A DNA stretch of 64,000 nucleotides from Leptospirales bacterium (GTDB lineage Bacteria > Spirochaetota > Leptospiria > Leptospirales > Leptospiraceae), in NCBI GenBank assembly GCA_013297885.1, contig JAAFIR010000016.1, forward strand, positions 1 through 64,000, read 5' to 3'. Below, piece by piece: positions 28,687-37,626 of this stretch; position 1 is the first letter of the stretch; every line of letters begins with the position of its first letter. A program made the translations under genes and the position numbers. Below the pieces are notes generated by a model. The model had not been told where the DNA came from. It did no database searches and saw only the letters and a program-made list of their open reading frames with translations.

Positions 28687-29547
28687 GTGGCAGAATTATT
28701 TACTGGAATCATAAATATTGAAGATAAAGAATTTAATTATCTTAAAGATTTAATTTATCAACAAACTGGAATTGCTTTAGCAAGTCATAAAAAAATAATG
28801 CTTCAATCTAGATTAAATGTTAGACTTAGAACTAACCAAATTCCGAATTTTGTTGAATATGTAAAAAAACTTCAAACTGATAAATCTTTTTTTGAAAAAG
28901 AAGTTTTAGAAATTATTAATAGAGTCACAACTAACAAAACAGATTTTTATAGAGAAAATCATCATTTTGAATATTTAAAAAATACTTTCTTACCTAAAAT
29001 GGAAGAACTGGCAAAAAATAATTTCAAAAAGAAAATTAGAATTTGGTGTTCTGCAGCTTCAACTGGAGAAGAACCTTATACTATTGCAATTACTCTTTTA
29101 GAATATTTTACTGATAAACCAGGTTGGGATTTAAAAATTATTGCAACTGATATTGATACAAATGTTTTAGCTACTGCAGAAAAAGGATCCTATAAAGAAG
29201 ATCGTATGTCACCTGTTAAACCAGAACTAAAAAATAAATATTTTTTAACAGTTTCAGATGGAAAAACAAAAGAGTTTCAAGTTAAACCAATTTTAAAAGG
29301 CTTAATTGAATTTAAAAAATTAAATTTGCTTGAGTCACCTTATTTATTTAAAGAACAATTCGATTTGATTTTTTGTAGAAATGTAATAATATATTTTGAT
29401 AAACCTACACAAACTAAAATTTTTTATGAATTTGAAAAAGTACTTTCAAAAGATGGAATTTTAATTATTGGTCATTCTGAAACTTTGTTTGGAATTTCAG
29501 AATCATATAAATTTTTAGGTCAAACAGTTTACCAAAAAAAATCATGA
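28687..29547 (+). CDS. cheR: CheR-type chemoreceptor methyltransferase
   Basis: CheR transfers methyl groups from S-adenosylmethionine to receptor glutamates. The 286-residue protein has the N-terminal helical domain ([32 protein letters not shown], about residues 18-50) and the catalytic domain with [19 protein letters not shown], the SAM-binding [21 protein letters not shown] (about 118-138), [19 protein letters not shown], and the active-site [18 protein letters not shown] (about 222-239). The start is GTG 28687 with AAGG upstream; it overlaps ddl by 4 nt. No other chemotaxis gene is adjacent. Confidence 0.95.
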   Translation: MAELFTGIINIEDKEFNYLKDLIYQQTGIALASHKKIMLQSRLNVRLRTNQIPNFVEYVKKLQTDKSFFEKEVLEIINRVTTNKTDFYRENHHFEYLKNTFLPKMEELAKNNFKKKIRIWCSAASTGEEPYTIAITLLEYFTDKPGWDLKIIATDIDTNVLATAEKGSYKEDRMSPVKPELKNKYFLTVSDGKTKEFQVKPILKGLIEFKKLNLLESPYLFKEQFDLIFCRNVIIYFDKPTQTKIFYEFEKVLSKDGILIIGHSETLFGISESYKFLGQTVYQKKS

Positions 29548-30593
29548 AAAAAAATATTGGAATTTTATTTGGTTCCGACTCAACTGAACATGAAATTTCG
29601 ATTAAATCTACAGAATTTATTTTTAATACATTAGATAAAAATAAATACAATTTAAAATTAATTTATTTAGATAAAAAAAATAATTGGTATGTTCCAAAAA
29701 GCTTTACAAATTATTTTCCAAATATAAAAGAAATTTTTAAAAACCCTTTAGAAAAAGTATCAGAAATTTTTCTTTCAGAATTTATTCAATTAAATCCCTT
29801 ATTAGACTTTGACTTAAAATTAATTCTAAATGAAATTGATTTGTTCTTTTTGGGACTTCATGGTGGAATTGGAGAAAATGGAGTTCTTCAGGCTTTTTTA
29901 GAATTTTATAAAAAGCCCTACACTGGTTCTAAATTTTATGCTTCCAGTTTATCTATGGATAAAGAAAAATCAAATTTAGTTTTTTTAGCTTCAGGATTTA
30001 ATGTAGCAAAGTTTATAAATTTAGAAAAAAAAGATTTTTTAAAAAAAGAAGTTAATTTAAAATTCCCATTATTTATAAAACCCAATCGTGGAGGATCTAG
30101 TGTTGGAGTTAGTAAAGTTCAATCCTTAGAGGAACTTAATCAAAAACTAAAAATACTTTTTGAATCTGAATTTGAAATTTTAATACAAGAATTTATTTCT
30201 GGAACTGAAGTATCTTGTGGTATACTAGAAAATTTAGATGGAAGCATAACAAAACTATTTCCAACAGAAATTATACCTGAAAATGAATTTTTCGATTATG
30301 AAGCAAAATATATTTTAGGTAAATCAAATGAAATTACACCAGCGAGAATACCAGATAACTTAATCGAAATAATTCGTGAGCTCGCTGAAAAAGCTCATAA
30401 AGTTTTAGGTTGTAGAGCTTATTCCAGAACTGATTTTATAATTAAAAATGATATACCTTATATTTTAGAAACAAATACTTTACCTGGTTTAACAGAAACT
30501 AGCTTAATTCCAGCACAAGTCAAATATTCTGGGCTTAATATGAAAGATGTTTTAGATAAAATAATTTTACATTCAATAAAAGAAAATATTTGA
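29544..30593 (+). CDS. ddl: D-alanine--D-alanine ligase
   Basis: Ddl makes the D-Ala-D-Ala dipeptide of peptidoglycan using ATP. The 349-residue protein has the N-terminal [20 protein letters not shown], then [29 protein letters not shown], the catalytic Ser-Tyr region [10 protein letters not shown], the ATP-grasp loop [28 protein letters not shown] and the metal-binding [19 protein letters not shown]. All expected residues are present. It is coupled to cheR (ATGA overlap). The last codon and stop overlap the -35 box of the higA promoter. Confidence 0.96.
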   Translation: MKKNIGILFGSDSTEHEISIKSTEFIFNTLDKNKYNLKLIYLDKKNNWYVPKSFTNYFPNIKEIFKNPLEKVSEIFLSEFIQLNPLLDFDLKLILNEIDLFFLGLHGGIGENGVLQAFLEFYKKPYTGSKFYASSLSMDKEKSNLVFLASGFNVAKFINLEKKDFLKKEVNLKFPLFIKPNRGGSSVGVSKVQSLEELNQKLKILFESEFEILIQEFISGTEVSCGILENLDGSITKLFPTEIIPENEFFDYEAKYILGKSNEITPARIPDNLIEIIRELAEKAHKVLGCRAYSRTDFIIKNDIPYILETNTLPGLTETSLIPAQVKYSGLNMKDVLDKIILHSIKENI

Positions 30594-30618
30594 CAATACT
30601 ATCGTTTCATAATAGTAT
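30590..30618 (+). promoter_or_regulatory. higA promoter with overlapping operator
   Basis: TTGACA (30590-30595), a 17-nt spacer and TAGTAT (30613-30618) make a good sigma-70 promoter. ATACTAT (30596-30602) and ATAGTAT (30612-30618) form an inverted repeat that fills the spacer and -10, a typical repressor site. The left part ATACTATCGTTT and the right AGTAT recur with identical spacing upstream of murA (37353-37375). Confidence 0.7.
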
Positions 30619-30635
30619 CGTATAAAGAGAGTATA

Positions 30636-30920
30636 ATGAAAAAAATTATTCATCCAGGTAAAATTTTAAAAAAAGACTATATTGATAAAAATAAACTAAC
30701 AATTTATTCAGTAGCAAAAAATTCATTTTTAAGCCAAACTAGACTTAGCGAAATCATAAACGGAAAACGCTCTATTACAGTTGAAACTGCTTTAAAACTT
30801 GGAAAATTTTTTGGAATTAAACCAGAAATATTTCTACAACTTCAACTCGAATTTGATATAGAAAATGCTTCTAAAGAATTTCAGAAAGATTTATTTTTAA
30901 TAAAAAAATTAGAAAAATAA
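30636..30920 (+). CDS. orphan HigA-type antitoxin/regulator
   Basis: A 94-residue helix-turn-helix protein of the HigA/VapI addiction-module antidote family: IHPGKILKKDYIDKNKLTIYSVAKNSFLSQTRLSEIINGKRSITVETALKLGKFFGIKPEIFLQLQ is the family signature (HPGExL...xxPxxxLxxxxxSxxRLSxILxGKRxITxDTALRLxxxFG). HigA normally follows a HigB toxin of about 90 residues, but here ddl ends only 42 nt upstream and there is no room for one. The regulator therefore appears toxin-less. Its promoter carries an inverted repeat, and a near copy lies upstream of murA. The TAA overlaps the SDR gene start (TAATG). Confidence 0.88.
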   Translation: MKKIIHPGKILKKDYIDKNKLTIYSVAKNSFLSQTRLSEIINGKRSITVETALKLGKFFGIKPEIFLQLQLEFDIENASKEFQKDLFLIKKLEK

Positions 30921-31840
30921 TGTCATTACTCTCTTATTTAAAACCAAAAGGTAAAAATGGATTTGGTTATGGTTCAACAGCAAAAGAAGTAACTGAGGGA
31001 ATTTCATTAAATGGAAAAACTTTTTTACTTACTGGATGTAATTCTGGTATAGGAAAAGAAACTCTCAGAGTTTTAAAACTTAGAGGTGCAAATATAATTG
31101 GATCTGCTAGGACTAAACAAAAAGCAGAAGAAGCATTAAATGAAATTGGTGGTGGACTTGGTTTAGAAATTGAACTTTCCAATCCTTCTTCAATTATAAA
31201 ATCAACTGAAGAAATAAAAAAACAAAATATCAAACTAGATGGTATCATCTGTAATGCAGGGATAATGGCTCTTCCTAATTTAGAAAAATCTTTTGGATAT
31301 GAACTTCAATTTTTCACGAATCACATTGGGCATTTTTTATTTGTTACAAATTTACTAGATTCTCTTCAAGAAAATTGTAGAGTTGTTGTTTTAAGTAGTG
31401 CAGCTCATTTTATTGCTCCTAAAGAAGGAATTGATTTTGATAATTTAAAAGCTGAAAAATACTATTCTCCTTGGACATTTTATGGTCAGTCAAAATTTGC
31501 AAATTTAGTTTTTGCAAAAGAACTAGCTCGAAAATTTCAAGGAACAAACAAACTTTCTTTTGCAGTTCACCCTGGTGTTATAAAAACAAATCTTTCAAGA
31601 CATTTTAATCCAATACTCAATTTATTGTATTCATTAACTGAACCAATTTTCTTAAAATCTATCCCTCAAGGGGCAGCAACCTCAACATATTTAGCTACAA
31701 ATAAATTGTTATCAAACGATTCTGGTTCTTATTTTTCTGATGTGAATAAAGCTCGAGAAAGACCTGATGCAAATTCAATTGAAATTGGAAAAAAACTATG
31801 GGAAGTATCTGAAAGAATAATTAAGGAGTGTATAAAATGA
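30920..31840 (+). CDS. short-chain dehydrogenase/reductase
   Basis: A 306-residue NAD(P)-dependent SDR of the retinol-dehydrogenase/WW-oxidoreductase-like subgroup. Cofactor loop: KTFLLTGCNSGIGKETLRVLKLRGA (TGxxxGIG, about residues 33-57). ICNAGIMALP is the NAG motif, VVLSSAAHF holds the catalytic Ser, and YGQSKFANLVFAKEL the catalytic Tyr-x-x-x-Lys (about residues 188-192). HPGVIKTNLSRH is typical of the group. The substrate, probably a lipid or hydrophobic alcohol/ketone, is not known. It is coupled to higA by TAATG and to the VOC gene by ATGA, so the HigA-type regulator may control both. Confidence 0.9.
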   Translation: MSLLSYLKPKGKNGFGYGSTAKEVTEGISLNGKTFLLTGCNSGIGKETLRVLKLRGANIIGSARTKQKAEEALNEIGGGLGLEIELSNPSSIIKSTEEIKKQNIKLDGIICNAGIMALPNLEKSFGYELQFFTNHIGHFLFVTNLLDSLQENCRVVVLSSAAHFIAPKEGIDFDNLKAEKYYSPWTFYGQSKFANLVFAKELARKFQGTNKLSFAVHPGVIKTNLSRHFNPILNLLYSLTEPIFLKSIPQGAATSTYLATNKLLSNDSGSYFSDVNKARERPDANSIEIGKKLWEVSERIIKECIK

Positions 31841-32223
31841 AAAGAGCTACAGGAATTGGTGGGATTTTTTTTAAAAGTTCTGATCCAAAAAAAACTAAAG
31901 AATGGTATAAAACACATCTTGGTTTTAATACAGATGATTACGGAGCCAGTTTTACATGGAGAGAAGATTCAAATCCTGAAAAAACTGCAACAACAGTTTG
32001 GACACCATTCAAACAAGATACAAAATATTTTGAACCTTCAAAAAAAGATTTTATGATCAATTTTAGAGTGGAAAATATTGAAGAATTAGTTAAAGTTTTA
32101 AAAGATGAAGATGTTCAAGTTTTAGATGAAATCGCAACTTATGATTACGGTAAATTTGTTCATATTTTAGATAATGACGGAAATAAAATAGAACTTTGGG
32201 AAGCACCTTTTGAAGATAGTTAA
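31837..32223 (+). CDS. VOC-family (glyoxalase/dioxygenase-like) protein
   Basis: A 128-residue protein of the vicinal-oxygen-chelate fold. It begins ATGIGGIFFKSSDPKKTKEWYKTHLGF, the standard first beta-alpha unit, and ends YDYGKFVHILDNDGNKIELWE, with the metal-ligand Glu in the last strand and a His in the preceding one. Two paired beta-alpha-beta-beta-beta units make one VOC domain; members include glyoxalase I and ring-cleavage enzymes, and the substrate is not predictable. ATG 31837 overlaps the SDR stop and has AAGGAG at good distance; the frame extends to 31828 but that start is weaker. It ends the higA-SDR-VOC unit. Confidence 0.88.
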   Translation: MKRATGIGGIFFKSSDPKKTKEWYKTHLGFNTDDYGASFTWREDSNPEKTATTVWTPFKQDTKYFEPSKKDFMINFRVENIEELVKVLKDEDVQVLDEIATYDYGKFVHILDNDGNKIELWEAPFEDS

Positions 32224-32289
32224 AATTCAAATAATAATGAAAGTGGAATTAGCTTTTAATATTATTTATAAAAAAGTTCTTAAAGACTA

Positions 32290-32434
32290 GCGTTAAGGAT
32301 AGAAAAGGCAATCTGCGAAGCAGATTGGTCTGATTTGCAAAGCAATGAAGACGATACCCTTTTCTAGCCTGACCTTTCATTTACTACTGTTTCAGTGAAT
32401 TATCTTATGAAAATTTAAATGAAAGGTAACGCCC
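32290..32434 (-). repeat. two-hairpin intergenic element, copy 5 (GCGTTA variant)
   Basis: On the minus strand it starts GGGCGTTACC at 32434 and ends CTATCCTTAACGC at 32290. Hairpin 1 pairs ACCTTTCATTTA with TAAATGAAAGGT; the middle block is CAGGCTA; hairpin 2 holds an AATCTGC/GCAGATT stem (CAATCTGCGAAGCAGATTGG on the plus strand). The ends pair GCGTTA with TAACGC, the most divergent covariant in the window. The spacer from 32224 to 32592 holds this element and a TTGACA at 32530-32535 without a clear -10. Confidence 0.8.
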
Positions 32435-32592
32435 TAATTCTATAAGTTAAAAACCAAAAAAAGCTTGTTAACAAATTTCGAGAAAAAAGCTAAAATATAA
32501 CTCAAATTTTCAATATACTTCTCAAAATATTGACAGAAATAGACGACATAAAATATTGGATGTTCAGACTAAAATCTGATTCTAAGGAATAA

Positions 32593-33051
32593 ATGAGCCA
32601 AAATCAAGACTTTCAAATCTCTAAATTAATTGAACTAGCAAGAACCAATAAATATGAAATGAGTTGTGCCGGTTTTGCAGCACTTGATAAAATTGACAAA
32701 TTGCCGATTAATCAAAAATTTAAAACAAGAAAAAATGCAGTTCAAGCTCTTATGGTACTTTCAGATAAACTCATCAAATTTGACTATTTTTCTCTAGAAG
32801 AAAGAAAAAAACTTCAAATTGAAACTGGAATGTCTGATTCTCCTTATAAACATGGTGGAAGAAATTTATTTACTGCTCCTAAAGTTGAAGAAGATCTAGA
32901 AGAAGATTATATTCCGCAAGAAGAAGAAAATGAATTTTTTGTAAATGAAGATGGTGAAGTTATCGCTTCAAAACCAACAAAGAAATCAGCAGAAGAAGAT
33001 GATGATGATTTTGAAGATGAAGAAGAAGAACTTGAGGAAGATGAAGATTAA
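32593..33051 (+). CDS. acidic-tailed small protein, possible RNA polymerase omega subunit
   Basis: A 152-residue cytoplasmic protein in two parts. Residues 1-95 are mixed, with ELARTNKYEMSCAGFAALDKI and then TRKNAVQALMVLSDKLIKFDYF. This layout (a helix with ...NKYEMxxAGxAAL, a short linker, then KNAVQALxxLxxxKI) resembles the omega subunit/Rpb6 fold, but the match is from pattern only. Residues 96-152 are extremely acidic (EEDLEEDYIPQEEENEF; EEDDDDFEDEEEELEEDED), an unstructured tail. If omega, it would help assemble RNA polymerase; otherwise unknown. Start ATG 32593 has AAGGAA just upstream. The DUF115 gene begins 2 nt after its stop. Confidence 0.5.
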   Translation: MSQNQDFQISKLIELARTNKYEMSCAGFAALDKIDKLPINQKFKTRKNAVQALMVLSDKLIKFDYFSLEERKKLQIETGMSDSPYKHGGRNLFTAPKVEEDLEEDYIPQEEENEFFVNEDGEVIASKPTKKSAEEDDDDFEDEEEELEEDED

Positions 33052-33053
33052 TT

Positions 33054-34396
33054 TTGGAAAATTTTGAATTTAATATTCAAAACAATTTTTTAAATTTATT
33101 TTATAAACCCACAAATTCATATGTTCATTCCAAATATAACCCTGAGATCGAAGCAGATCGTTCATTATTAAATCGTAATTTCTCTTCAAATTCAAAAATT
33201 ATTTTTTTTGGATTTGGAGTTGGGTATTTAATTGAAAGTTTTTTAAAAAAATTTGGTTCAGCATTTGATATAATTTTGATAGAACCAATTTTAAATTTAC
33301 TAGAACATGAGGAATTAAAAAAAAAATTATTAATTTTGAATTAATTTTTAATTCATTTAAAATTTATTATTCTAGTGAAATTGAATTTATAAATTTAAAA
33401 AACTGTAAACTAATTACATCCCCTTTTTATCAAAAAAATTTTCATGAAGAATATAATTTGATAAAAAATAACACTTCCTTAAATAAGAGTATAAATGATT
33501 CCACTAAGGATTTTTTTTCAAAAATTTGGTATAGAAATTATTTAAAAAACTTGAAGTTAATATCAAAAAAAGAAAAATCTGGTTTTATATTTGAAAATTC
33601 TTTTCAGTTTCAAAATAAATCAATTTTATTTATAGGAGCTAGTCCTATTCTTGAAGAAGAAATTGAATTAATTAAAATTTATCAAAATTCTTTTTATCTC
33701 TTCTCCTCTGATACTTCTAGTAATACTTTAATTCAAAATGGCATTAAACCTGATTTAGTTATTTCTATTGATTCATCAAGAGGGACGATTTATCATTTCC
33801 AAAACTTACCAAAAGAGATTCCAATCCTAACATGGCTTGGTGGAAATTCAGAAATTTTTTATTTAGATAACCCAATTTTTATTTTTCTTTCAAATTATCC
33901 TTTAGATCAAATTTTATCAAATGTATTGTTTAAAAATCAAAATCTTATTTTGGATAATCCAACACTTAATGTTTCAGGAATATCAAAATCAATTGCAATT
34001 AAATTTTTAGCAAGTCAATTAGTATTATCTGGTATTAGTTTTCAAAAATATAAAGGTAAAACTCATGCAAAGGGAACAGGTTATGAAAATTATTCACTTA
34101 GTTTTATAAATAGAAAATTTCCTTTAGAAAATTATAATCCAATAACTTATAAAAAAGAGATTAGCAAAAAAAATGAATTAGCTTTATTTCATCTATTAGA
34201 TAAAGAAAAAATTTCTGTAGAATTTTTAAAAAATATAAATGAATTTGAAAAAATTTCAAAAAATAAATTTTTAAGTATTCGAATCACAGAACCAGAAGAA
34301 AAACAATTTTTGAAATTCATTAAATTAAACCAGATTGAAATTCAAAACTCACTATCATTAACTAAAAAGAATTTTCAAAGATTTTTAATAGACTAA
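33054..34396 (+). CDS. DUF115 (MptE-like) protein, one gene broken by a -1 frameshift at a poly-A run
   Basis: Two frames, 33054-33344 and 33458-34396, are pieces of one gene of about 447 codons. Adding one A to the ten-A run at 33317-33326 joins them: the frame then reads on through LKKKIINFELIFNSFKIYYS and the spacer without a stop into the second frame. The product is a DUF115/6-hydroxymethylpterin pyrophosphokinase-like protein: IWYRNYLKNLKLISK, then KSILFIGASPILEEEIELIK and LIQNGIKPDLVISIDSSRGT are the family core. Such proteins act as motility-associated factors or glycosyltransferase-like enzymes near flagellin genes. The break may be an assembly error, slippage-tolerated expression, or true inactivation. 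Start is TTG. Confidence 0.82.
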
Positions 34397-34432
34397 ATTT
34401 TTTATTTATAAACTTGTCTAAATAGGATAAAA

Positions 34433-35335
34433 ATGAGAGAAAAAAAAATTGAAATAGCTTTAGCAATTGCAGGTGGAGGTTGTAAAGCTCTATATGCATT
34501 AGGTGTTGGTTTTAAACTTAGAAAATGGGGAATTTCTATAGTAGAAATCTCTGGTGTTAGCGCCGGTTCAGCAATTGGAATGATGATTCTTTCAAAAAGA
34601 GAAGAAGAAGGAATTGAATATTTTGAAGAAATTTTGAGGCGTAATAATCGAAATTTTAGACCTTGGGAATTATTATTAGGAAAAAGACCCTGGCCCCATG
34701 AAAATATGTACAAACGAACTCTAAGATATTCAATTGATTATGAAAAAATCCAAAAAACAAAAGTAAAGTTTTTTGTTCAAGCAATCAAAGCATTTCCAAG
34801 AAAAAATAAAATTCAAAATTATTGGAATAAATTAAGATTAATTCCAAGAACAATGAGGGCAGTTATTTTAGATGATAAAGATTTAGAAAATGGTATTAAT
34901 CCCACTAGAGTCCAAAAAATTATTGAAGAATGGAATCTCACTGAAGTTCTTTATACAAATAAAGATTTTTTAAATCATGAATTAATTGAACAAATTATAA
35001 TGAACTCTTCTTCTATACCTCCAGTGATTAGCTTTCAAAAGATTAATGAAGAATATTATTTAGATGGTGGTCTCACAAATAATCTATTGCTTGAACCATT
35101 TTCAACTGGTTTAAAAAAAATTGGAATCTATTATGAAAATACAACAATTTTAACAAAACCAAAAAATATTTTTAAAAATACATATTTAATAAAACCAGAA
35201 AAAGGATTACCAATTACTACTTTTGATTATACAAATTCAGTAGGAGCTAGAGAAGCTTTTGAGCTAGGAAAAAAAGATGCAGAAAATAAGAAAGATGAAA
35301 TTTATAAATTCTTGAGACAAAAATGGGAAAAATAG
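34433..35335 (+). CDS. patatin-like phospholipase
   Basis: A 300-residue serine hydrolase of the patatin/RssA fold acting on acyl esters of phospholipids. Oxyanion loop IAGGGCKALYALGVG (about residues 12-26), nucleophile elbow GVSAGSAIGM (Ser of GxSxG at about 44) and catalytic Asp in YYLDGGLTNNLL (DGG, about 213) are all present. No signal peptide or membrane segment is visible, so it is cytoplasmic or delivered by another route. It overlaps the LmbE-like gene by 13 nt, pointing to coupled expression. Confidence 0.92.
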   Translation: MREKKIEIALAIAGGGCKALYALGVGFKLRKWGISIVEISGVSAGSAIGMMILSKREEEGIEYFEEILRRNNRNFRPWELLLGKRPWPHENMYKRTLRYSIDYEKIQKTKVKFFVQAIKAFPRKNKIQNYWNKLRLIPRTMRAVILDDKDLENGINPTRVQKIIEEWNLTEVLYTNKDFLNHELIEQIIMNSSSIPPVISFQKINEEYYLDGGLTNNLLLEPFSTGLKKIGIYYENTTILTKPKNIFKNTYLIKPEKGLPITTFDYTNSVGAREAFELGKKDAENKKDEIYKFLRQKWEK

Positions 35336-36006
35336 TTTGTATCGGAGCTCATCCTGATGATGTCGAACTTTCTATGGGTGGAACTATTGAAGTTTTAAAA
35401 AAAGTTGGACATGAAATTTTACTTCTTGATTTAACCAATGGTGAACCAACTCCTTTTGGAAGTATCGAAATTAGAAAAGAAGAAAGTAATAAAGCAAAAA
35501 ACATTTTGGGTGTTGAAAGAATCACACTTGATATACCAAATCGTTATATAGAAGATTCAATTATCAATCGAATTAAAATTTCAGAAGTGTTTCGTGAATT
35601 TAAACCAGAATATATTTTTACACATTATGAATTTGATTCTCATCCAGATCATATCGCTGCTAGCAAACTTACAGATGCTGCAAAATTTTATTCAAAACTA
35701 ACAAAATGTGAAATTAAAGGAGAGCCATTTTTTCCAAAAAAAGTTTTGTATTATTTTCCAAATCATATCAAATTAAATTTAGAACCGAGCTTTATTGTAG
35801 ATATTTCTGAATTTATGGAAATCAAAAAAAAAGTTTTAGAATGTTATGAATCTCAATTTATAAAAAAAGGATCTGGAGTTTTAATTGAAGAAACAAAAGA
35901 AATTAATCGCTATTTTGGAATAAGAATTGGAGTAGAATATGGTGAAGCATTTTATTCACGCGAAACAATAGCAATTAGAGAATTTGCAAAAATATTTGGA
36001 ACTTAA
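35323..36006 (+). CDS. LmbE/PIG-L family deacetylase (BshB1-like)
   Basis: A 227-residue zinc-dependent N-acetyl-sugar deacetylase. Zinc and catalytic residues: VCIGAHPDDVELSMGG (HPDD, about residues 9-12), LDLTNGEPTPFGSIEIRKEES, and EFDSHPDHIAASKL with the third His. The GSIEIRxEE stretch and the DSHxDHxAASKL motif are like BshB1, which removes acetate from GlcNAc-malate in bacillithiol synthesis, but no bshA or bshC is in the window, so the substrate stays open. Start overlaps the patatin gene by 13 nt. Convergent with murA, which ends 4 nt away. Confidence 0.88.
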   Translation: MGKIVCIGAHPDDVELSMGGTIEVLKKVGHEILLLDLTNGEPTPFGSIEIRKEESNKAKNILGVERITLDIPNRYIEDSIINRIKISEVFREFKPEYIFTHYEFDSHPDHIAASKLTDAAKFYSKLTKCEIKGEPFFPKKVLYYFPNHIKLNLEPSFIVDISEFMEIKKKVLECYESQFIKKGSGVLIEETKEINRYFGIRIGVEYGEAFYSRETIAIREFAKIFGT

Positions 36007-36009
36007 TTT

Positions 36010-37311
36010 TTATTCTGTAAACCTTTCAATATCAGCCCCAATACTTCGAAGTCTTAAATCAATATTTTGAAATCCTCTATCTACTTGTCCAATATTATGT
36101 ATAAAAGTAGATCCTTCAGCTGATAGAGCAGCTATTATCATAGCCATTCCCGCTCGTATGTCTGGACTAGCTACCCTACTCCCATATAACTTTGATTTAC
36201 CGATTACAATTGCTCGATGTGGATCACATAAAATGATTTGAGCTCCCATTGAAATAATATTATCCACAAAAAATAATCTAGACTCAAACATTTTTTCATG
36301 AATCATTACAGTTCCTTTACATTGAGTTGCTGTGACTAAAGCAACAGATGTCATGTCTGCCGGAAAACCTGGCCAAGGCGAATCGTCTATTTTGGGAGTT
36401 GCACCATGATAGTCAGGAATAATCTCCATTTTTTGATCTTTGGGTACTAAGATTCCATTGTCTTGGTAACGAATCTCAATTCCAAGTTTTTGATACACCA
36501 TTCTAATCATTCTCATATCATTTTGATTTACATCATGAATAAAAAGCTCTCCACCAGTAACTGCAGCAAGTGAAATAAAACTTCCAATTTCTAAATAATC
36601 TGAACCGATTCTATGTTGATGTAAGTTTCCATTTTTAGGGGAAAGTGAAGTCACCCCTTCTATTTCTAAAACATTTGAACCTATTCCTGAAATTTTTGCA
36701 CCTGCAGAATTTAAAAAATTACAAAGAGCTTGAACATGTGGCTCTGAAGCAGCATGACGAATAATAGTTTTTCCTTCAGCAAGGCAAGCTGCCATCACTG
36801 CATTTTCAGTACCTGTTACTGAAGCTTCATCAAGTAAAATATCTGCACCTTTTAATTTTTCAGCTTTAATATCATAACCATCTGGAAAAACTTCAACTAC
36901 TGCTCCCAAAGCTTGTAATGCTTGTAAATGAGTATCTAGTCTTCTTCTTCCAATTTTATCTCCACCGGGCTTTGGTAAAAAAACTCTTCCTGTCATTGCA
37001 AGAATGGGTCCCGCTAAAGTAACAGCTCCACGAATTTTGCTACATAAATCGATTGGCAAATCAGATTTTAATTTTTCTGGTTTTTCAAAAATAAATTTTC
37101 CATCACTTTCTGAATTTACTTTAAAACCTAAAAATTTTAATACATCTATTAACATCAACACATCTGCAATCATTGGAATATTGTCTATTTCAACTTTTCC
37201 GTTTATCATACACACTGCACCTAAAATCGGAAGTGCTTCGTTTTTATTACCTTGTGGAGTGATGCTCCCTGATAATGGATTTTTTCCATTTATTTTAAAA
37301 TAAGAACTCAT
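36010..37311 (-). CDS. murA: UDP-N-acetylglucosamine 1-carboxyvinyltransferase
   Basis: MurA transfers enolpyruvate from PEP to UDP-GlcNAc, the first committed step of peptidoglycan. About 433 residues from ATG 37311 ([16 protein letters not shown]); a TTG at 37326 adds MDYTF only. Seen: [15 protein letters not shown] with the catalytic Lys, [21 protein letters not shown], and the substrate Asp in [24 protein letters not shown]. The loop that normally reads PGGCxIGxRPxDLH has Asp instead of Cys (GGDKIGRR), the change known to make MurA insensitive to fosfomycin in Mycobacterium, Chlamydia and Borrelia. A HigA-type site lies upstream (37353-37375). Convergent with the deacetylase gene. Confidence 0.96.
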   Translation of the reverse strand: MSSYFKINGKNPLSGSITPQGNKNEALPILGAVCMINGKVEIDNIPMIADVLMLIDVLKFLGFKVNSESDGKFIFEKPEKLKSDLPIDLCSKIRGAVTLAGPILAMTGRVFLPKPGGDKIGRRRLDTHLQALQALGAVVEVFPDGYDIKAEKLKGADILLDEASVTGTENAVMAACLAEGKTIIRHAASEPHVQALCNFLNSAGAKISGIGSNVLEIEGVTSLSPKNGNLHQHRIGSDYLEIGSFISLAAVTGGELFIHDVNQNDMRMIRMVYQKLGIEIRYQDNGILVPKDQKMEIIPDYHGATPKIDDSPWPGFPADMTSVALVTATQCKGTVMIHEKMFESRLFFVDNIISMGAQIILCDPHRAIVIGKSKLYGSRVASPDIRAGMAMIIAALSAEGSTFIHNIGQVDRGFQNIDLRLRSIGADIERFTE

Positions 37312-37352
37312 AAAAGTATAATCCAAAATGAAAGCAATTTGTCAAACTAGAA

Positions 37353-37375
37353 ATACTCTTGTTAAACGATAGTAT
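37353..37375 (-). promoter_or_regulatory. higA-operator-like site upstream of murA
   Basis: On the minus strand ATACTATCGTTT (37375-37364), 6 nt, then AGTAT (37357-37353). This equals the higA promoter site (30596-30618) in the 12-base left part, plus one further A before it, in the right AGTAT and in the spacing. It ends seven bases upstream of a TTGACA (37345-37340). I infer that the orphan HigA may bind here. Confidence 0.55.
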
Positions 37376-37383
37376 TATCTTAA

Positions 37384-37489
37384 GGGCGAATTTTTGCAAC
37401 ACAAAGTTTTTGGTTGCAAAAAACGGACTCTCGTTTTGGTCAATATTTTTTATTACAAAAAATTTTGACCCCACTTCGATTCCTTTCGC
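37384..37489 (+). repeat. two-hairpin intergenic element, copy 6
   Basis: Starts GGGCGAATTTTTGCAAC and ends TTCGATTCCTTTCGC. Hairpin 1 pairs TTTTTGCAAC with GTTGCAAAAA; the middle block is CGGACTCTCGTTTT; hairpin 2 is GGTCAATATTTTTT...AAATTTTGACC at 37438-37470, close to the one in copies 1 and 7. Closing pair GCGAA/TTCGC. It lies between the divergent murA and hydrolase genes, which are otherwise separated by about 300 nt without another gene. Confidence 0.85.
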
Positions 37490-37626
37490 TTGATAAATTA
37501 AAATTTGATTTAAGAATCAATAACTGTAATTCTATTTTACTTTTTAGAAAAAAAAGTTCATTTTAATATATGTTTGACAATAGAGTAATCTGCTTGTTTT
37601 CTAGCTAAAAAAGAGGGTTTTAGTTT

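Noticed and set aside
37315-37345. murA promoter TTGACA with TATACT
   Set aside because: Spacing is 19 nt and the transcript would start at or after the likely ATG at 37311, so I do not list it as a firm promoter; only the upstream operator-like site is reported.
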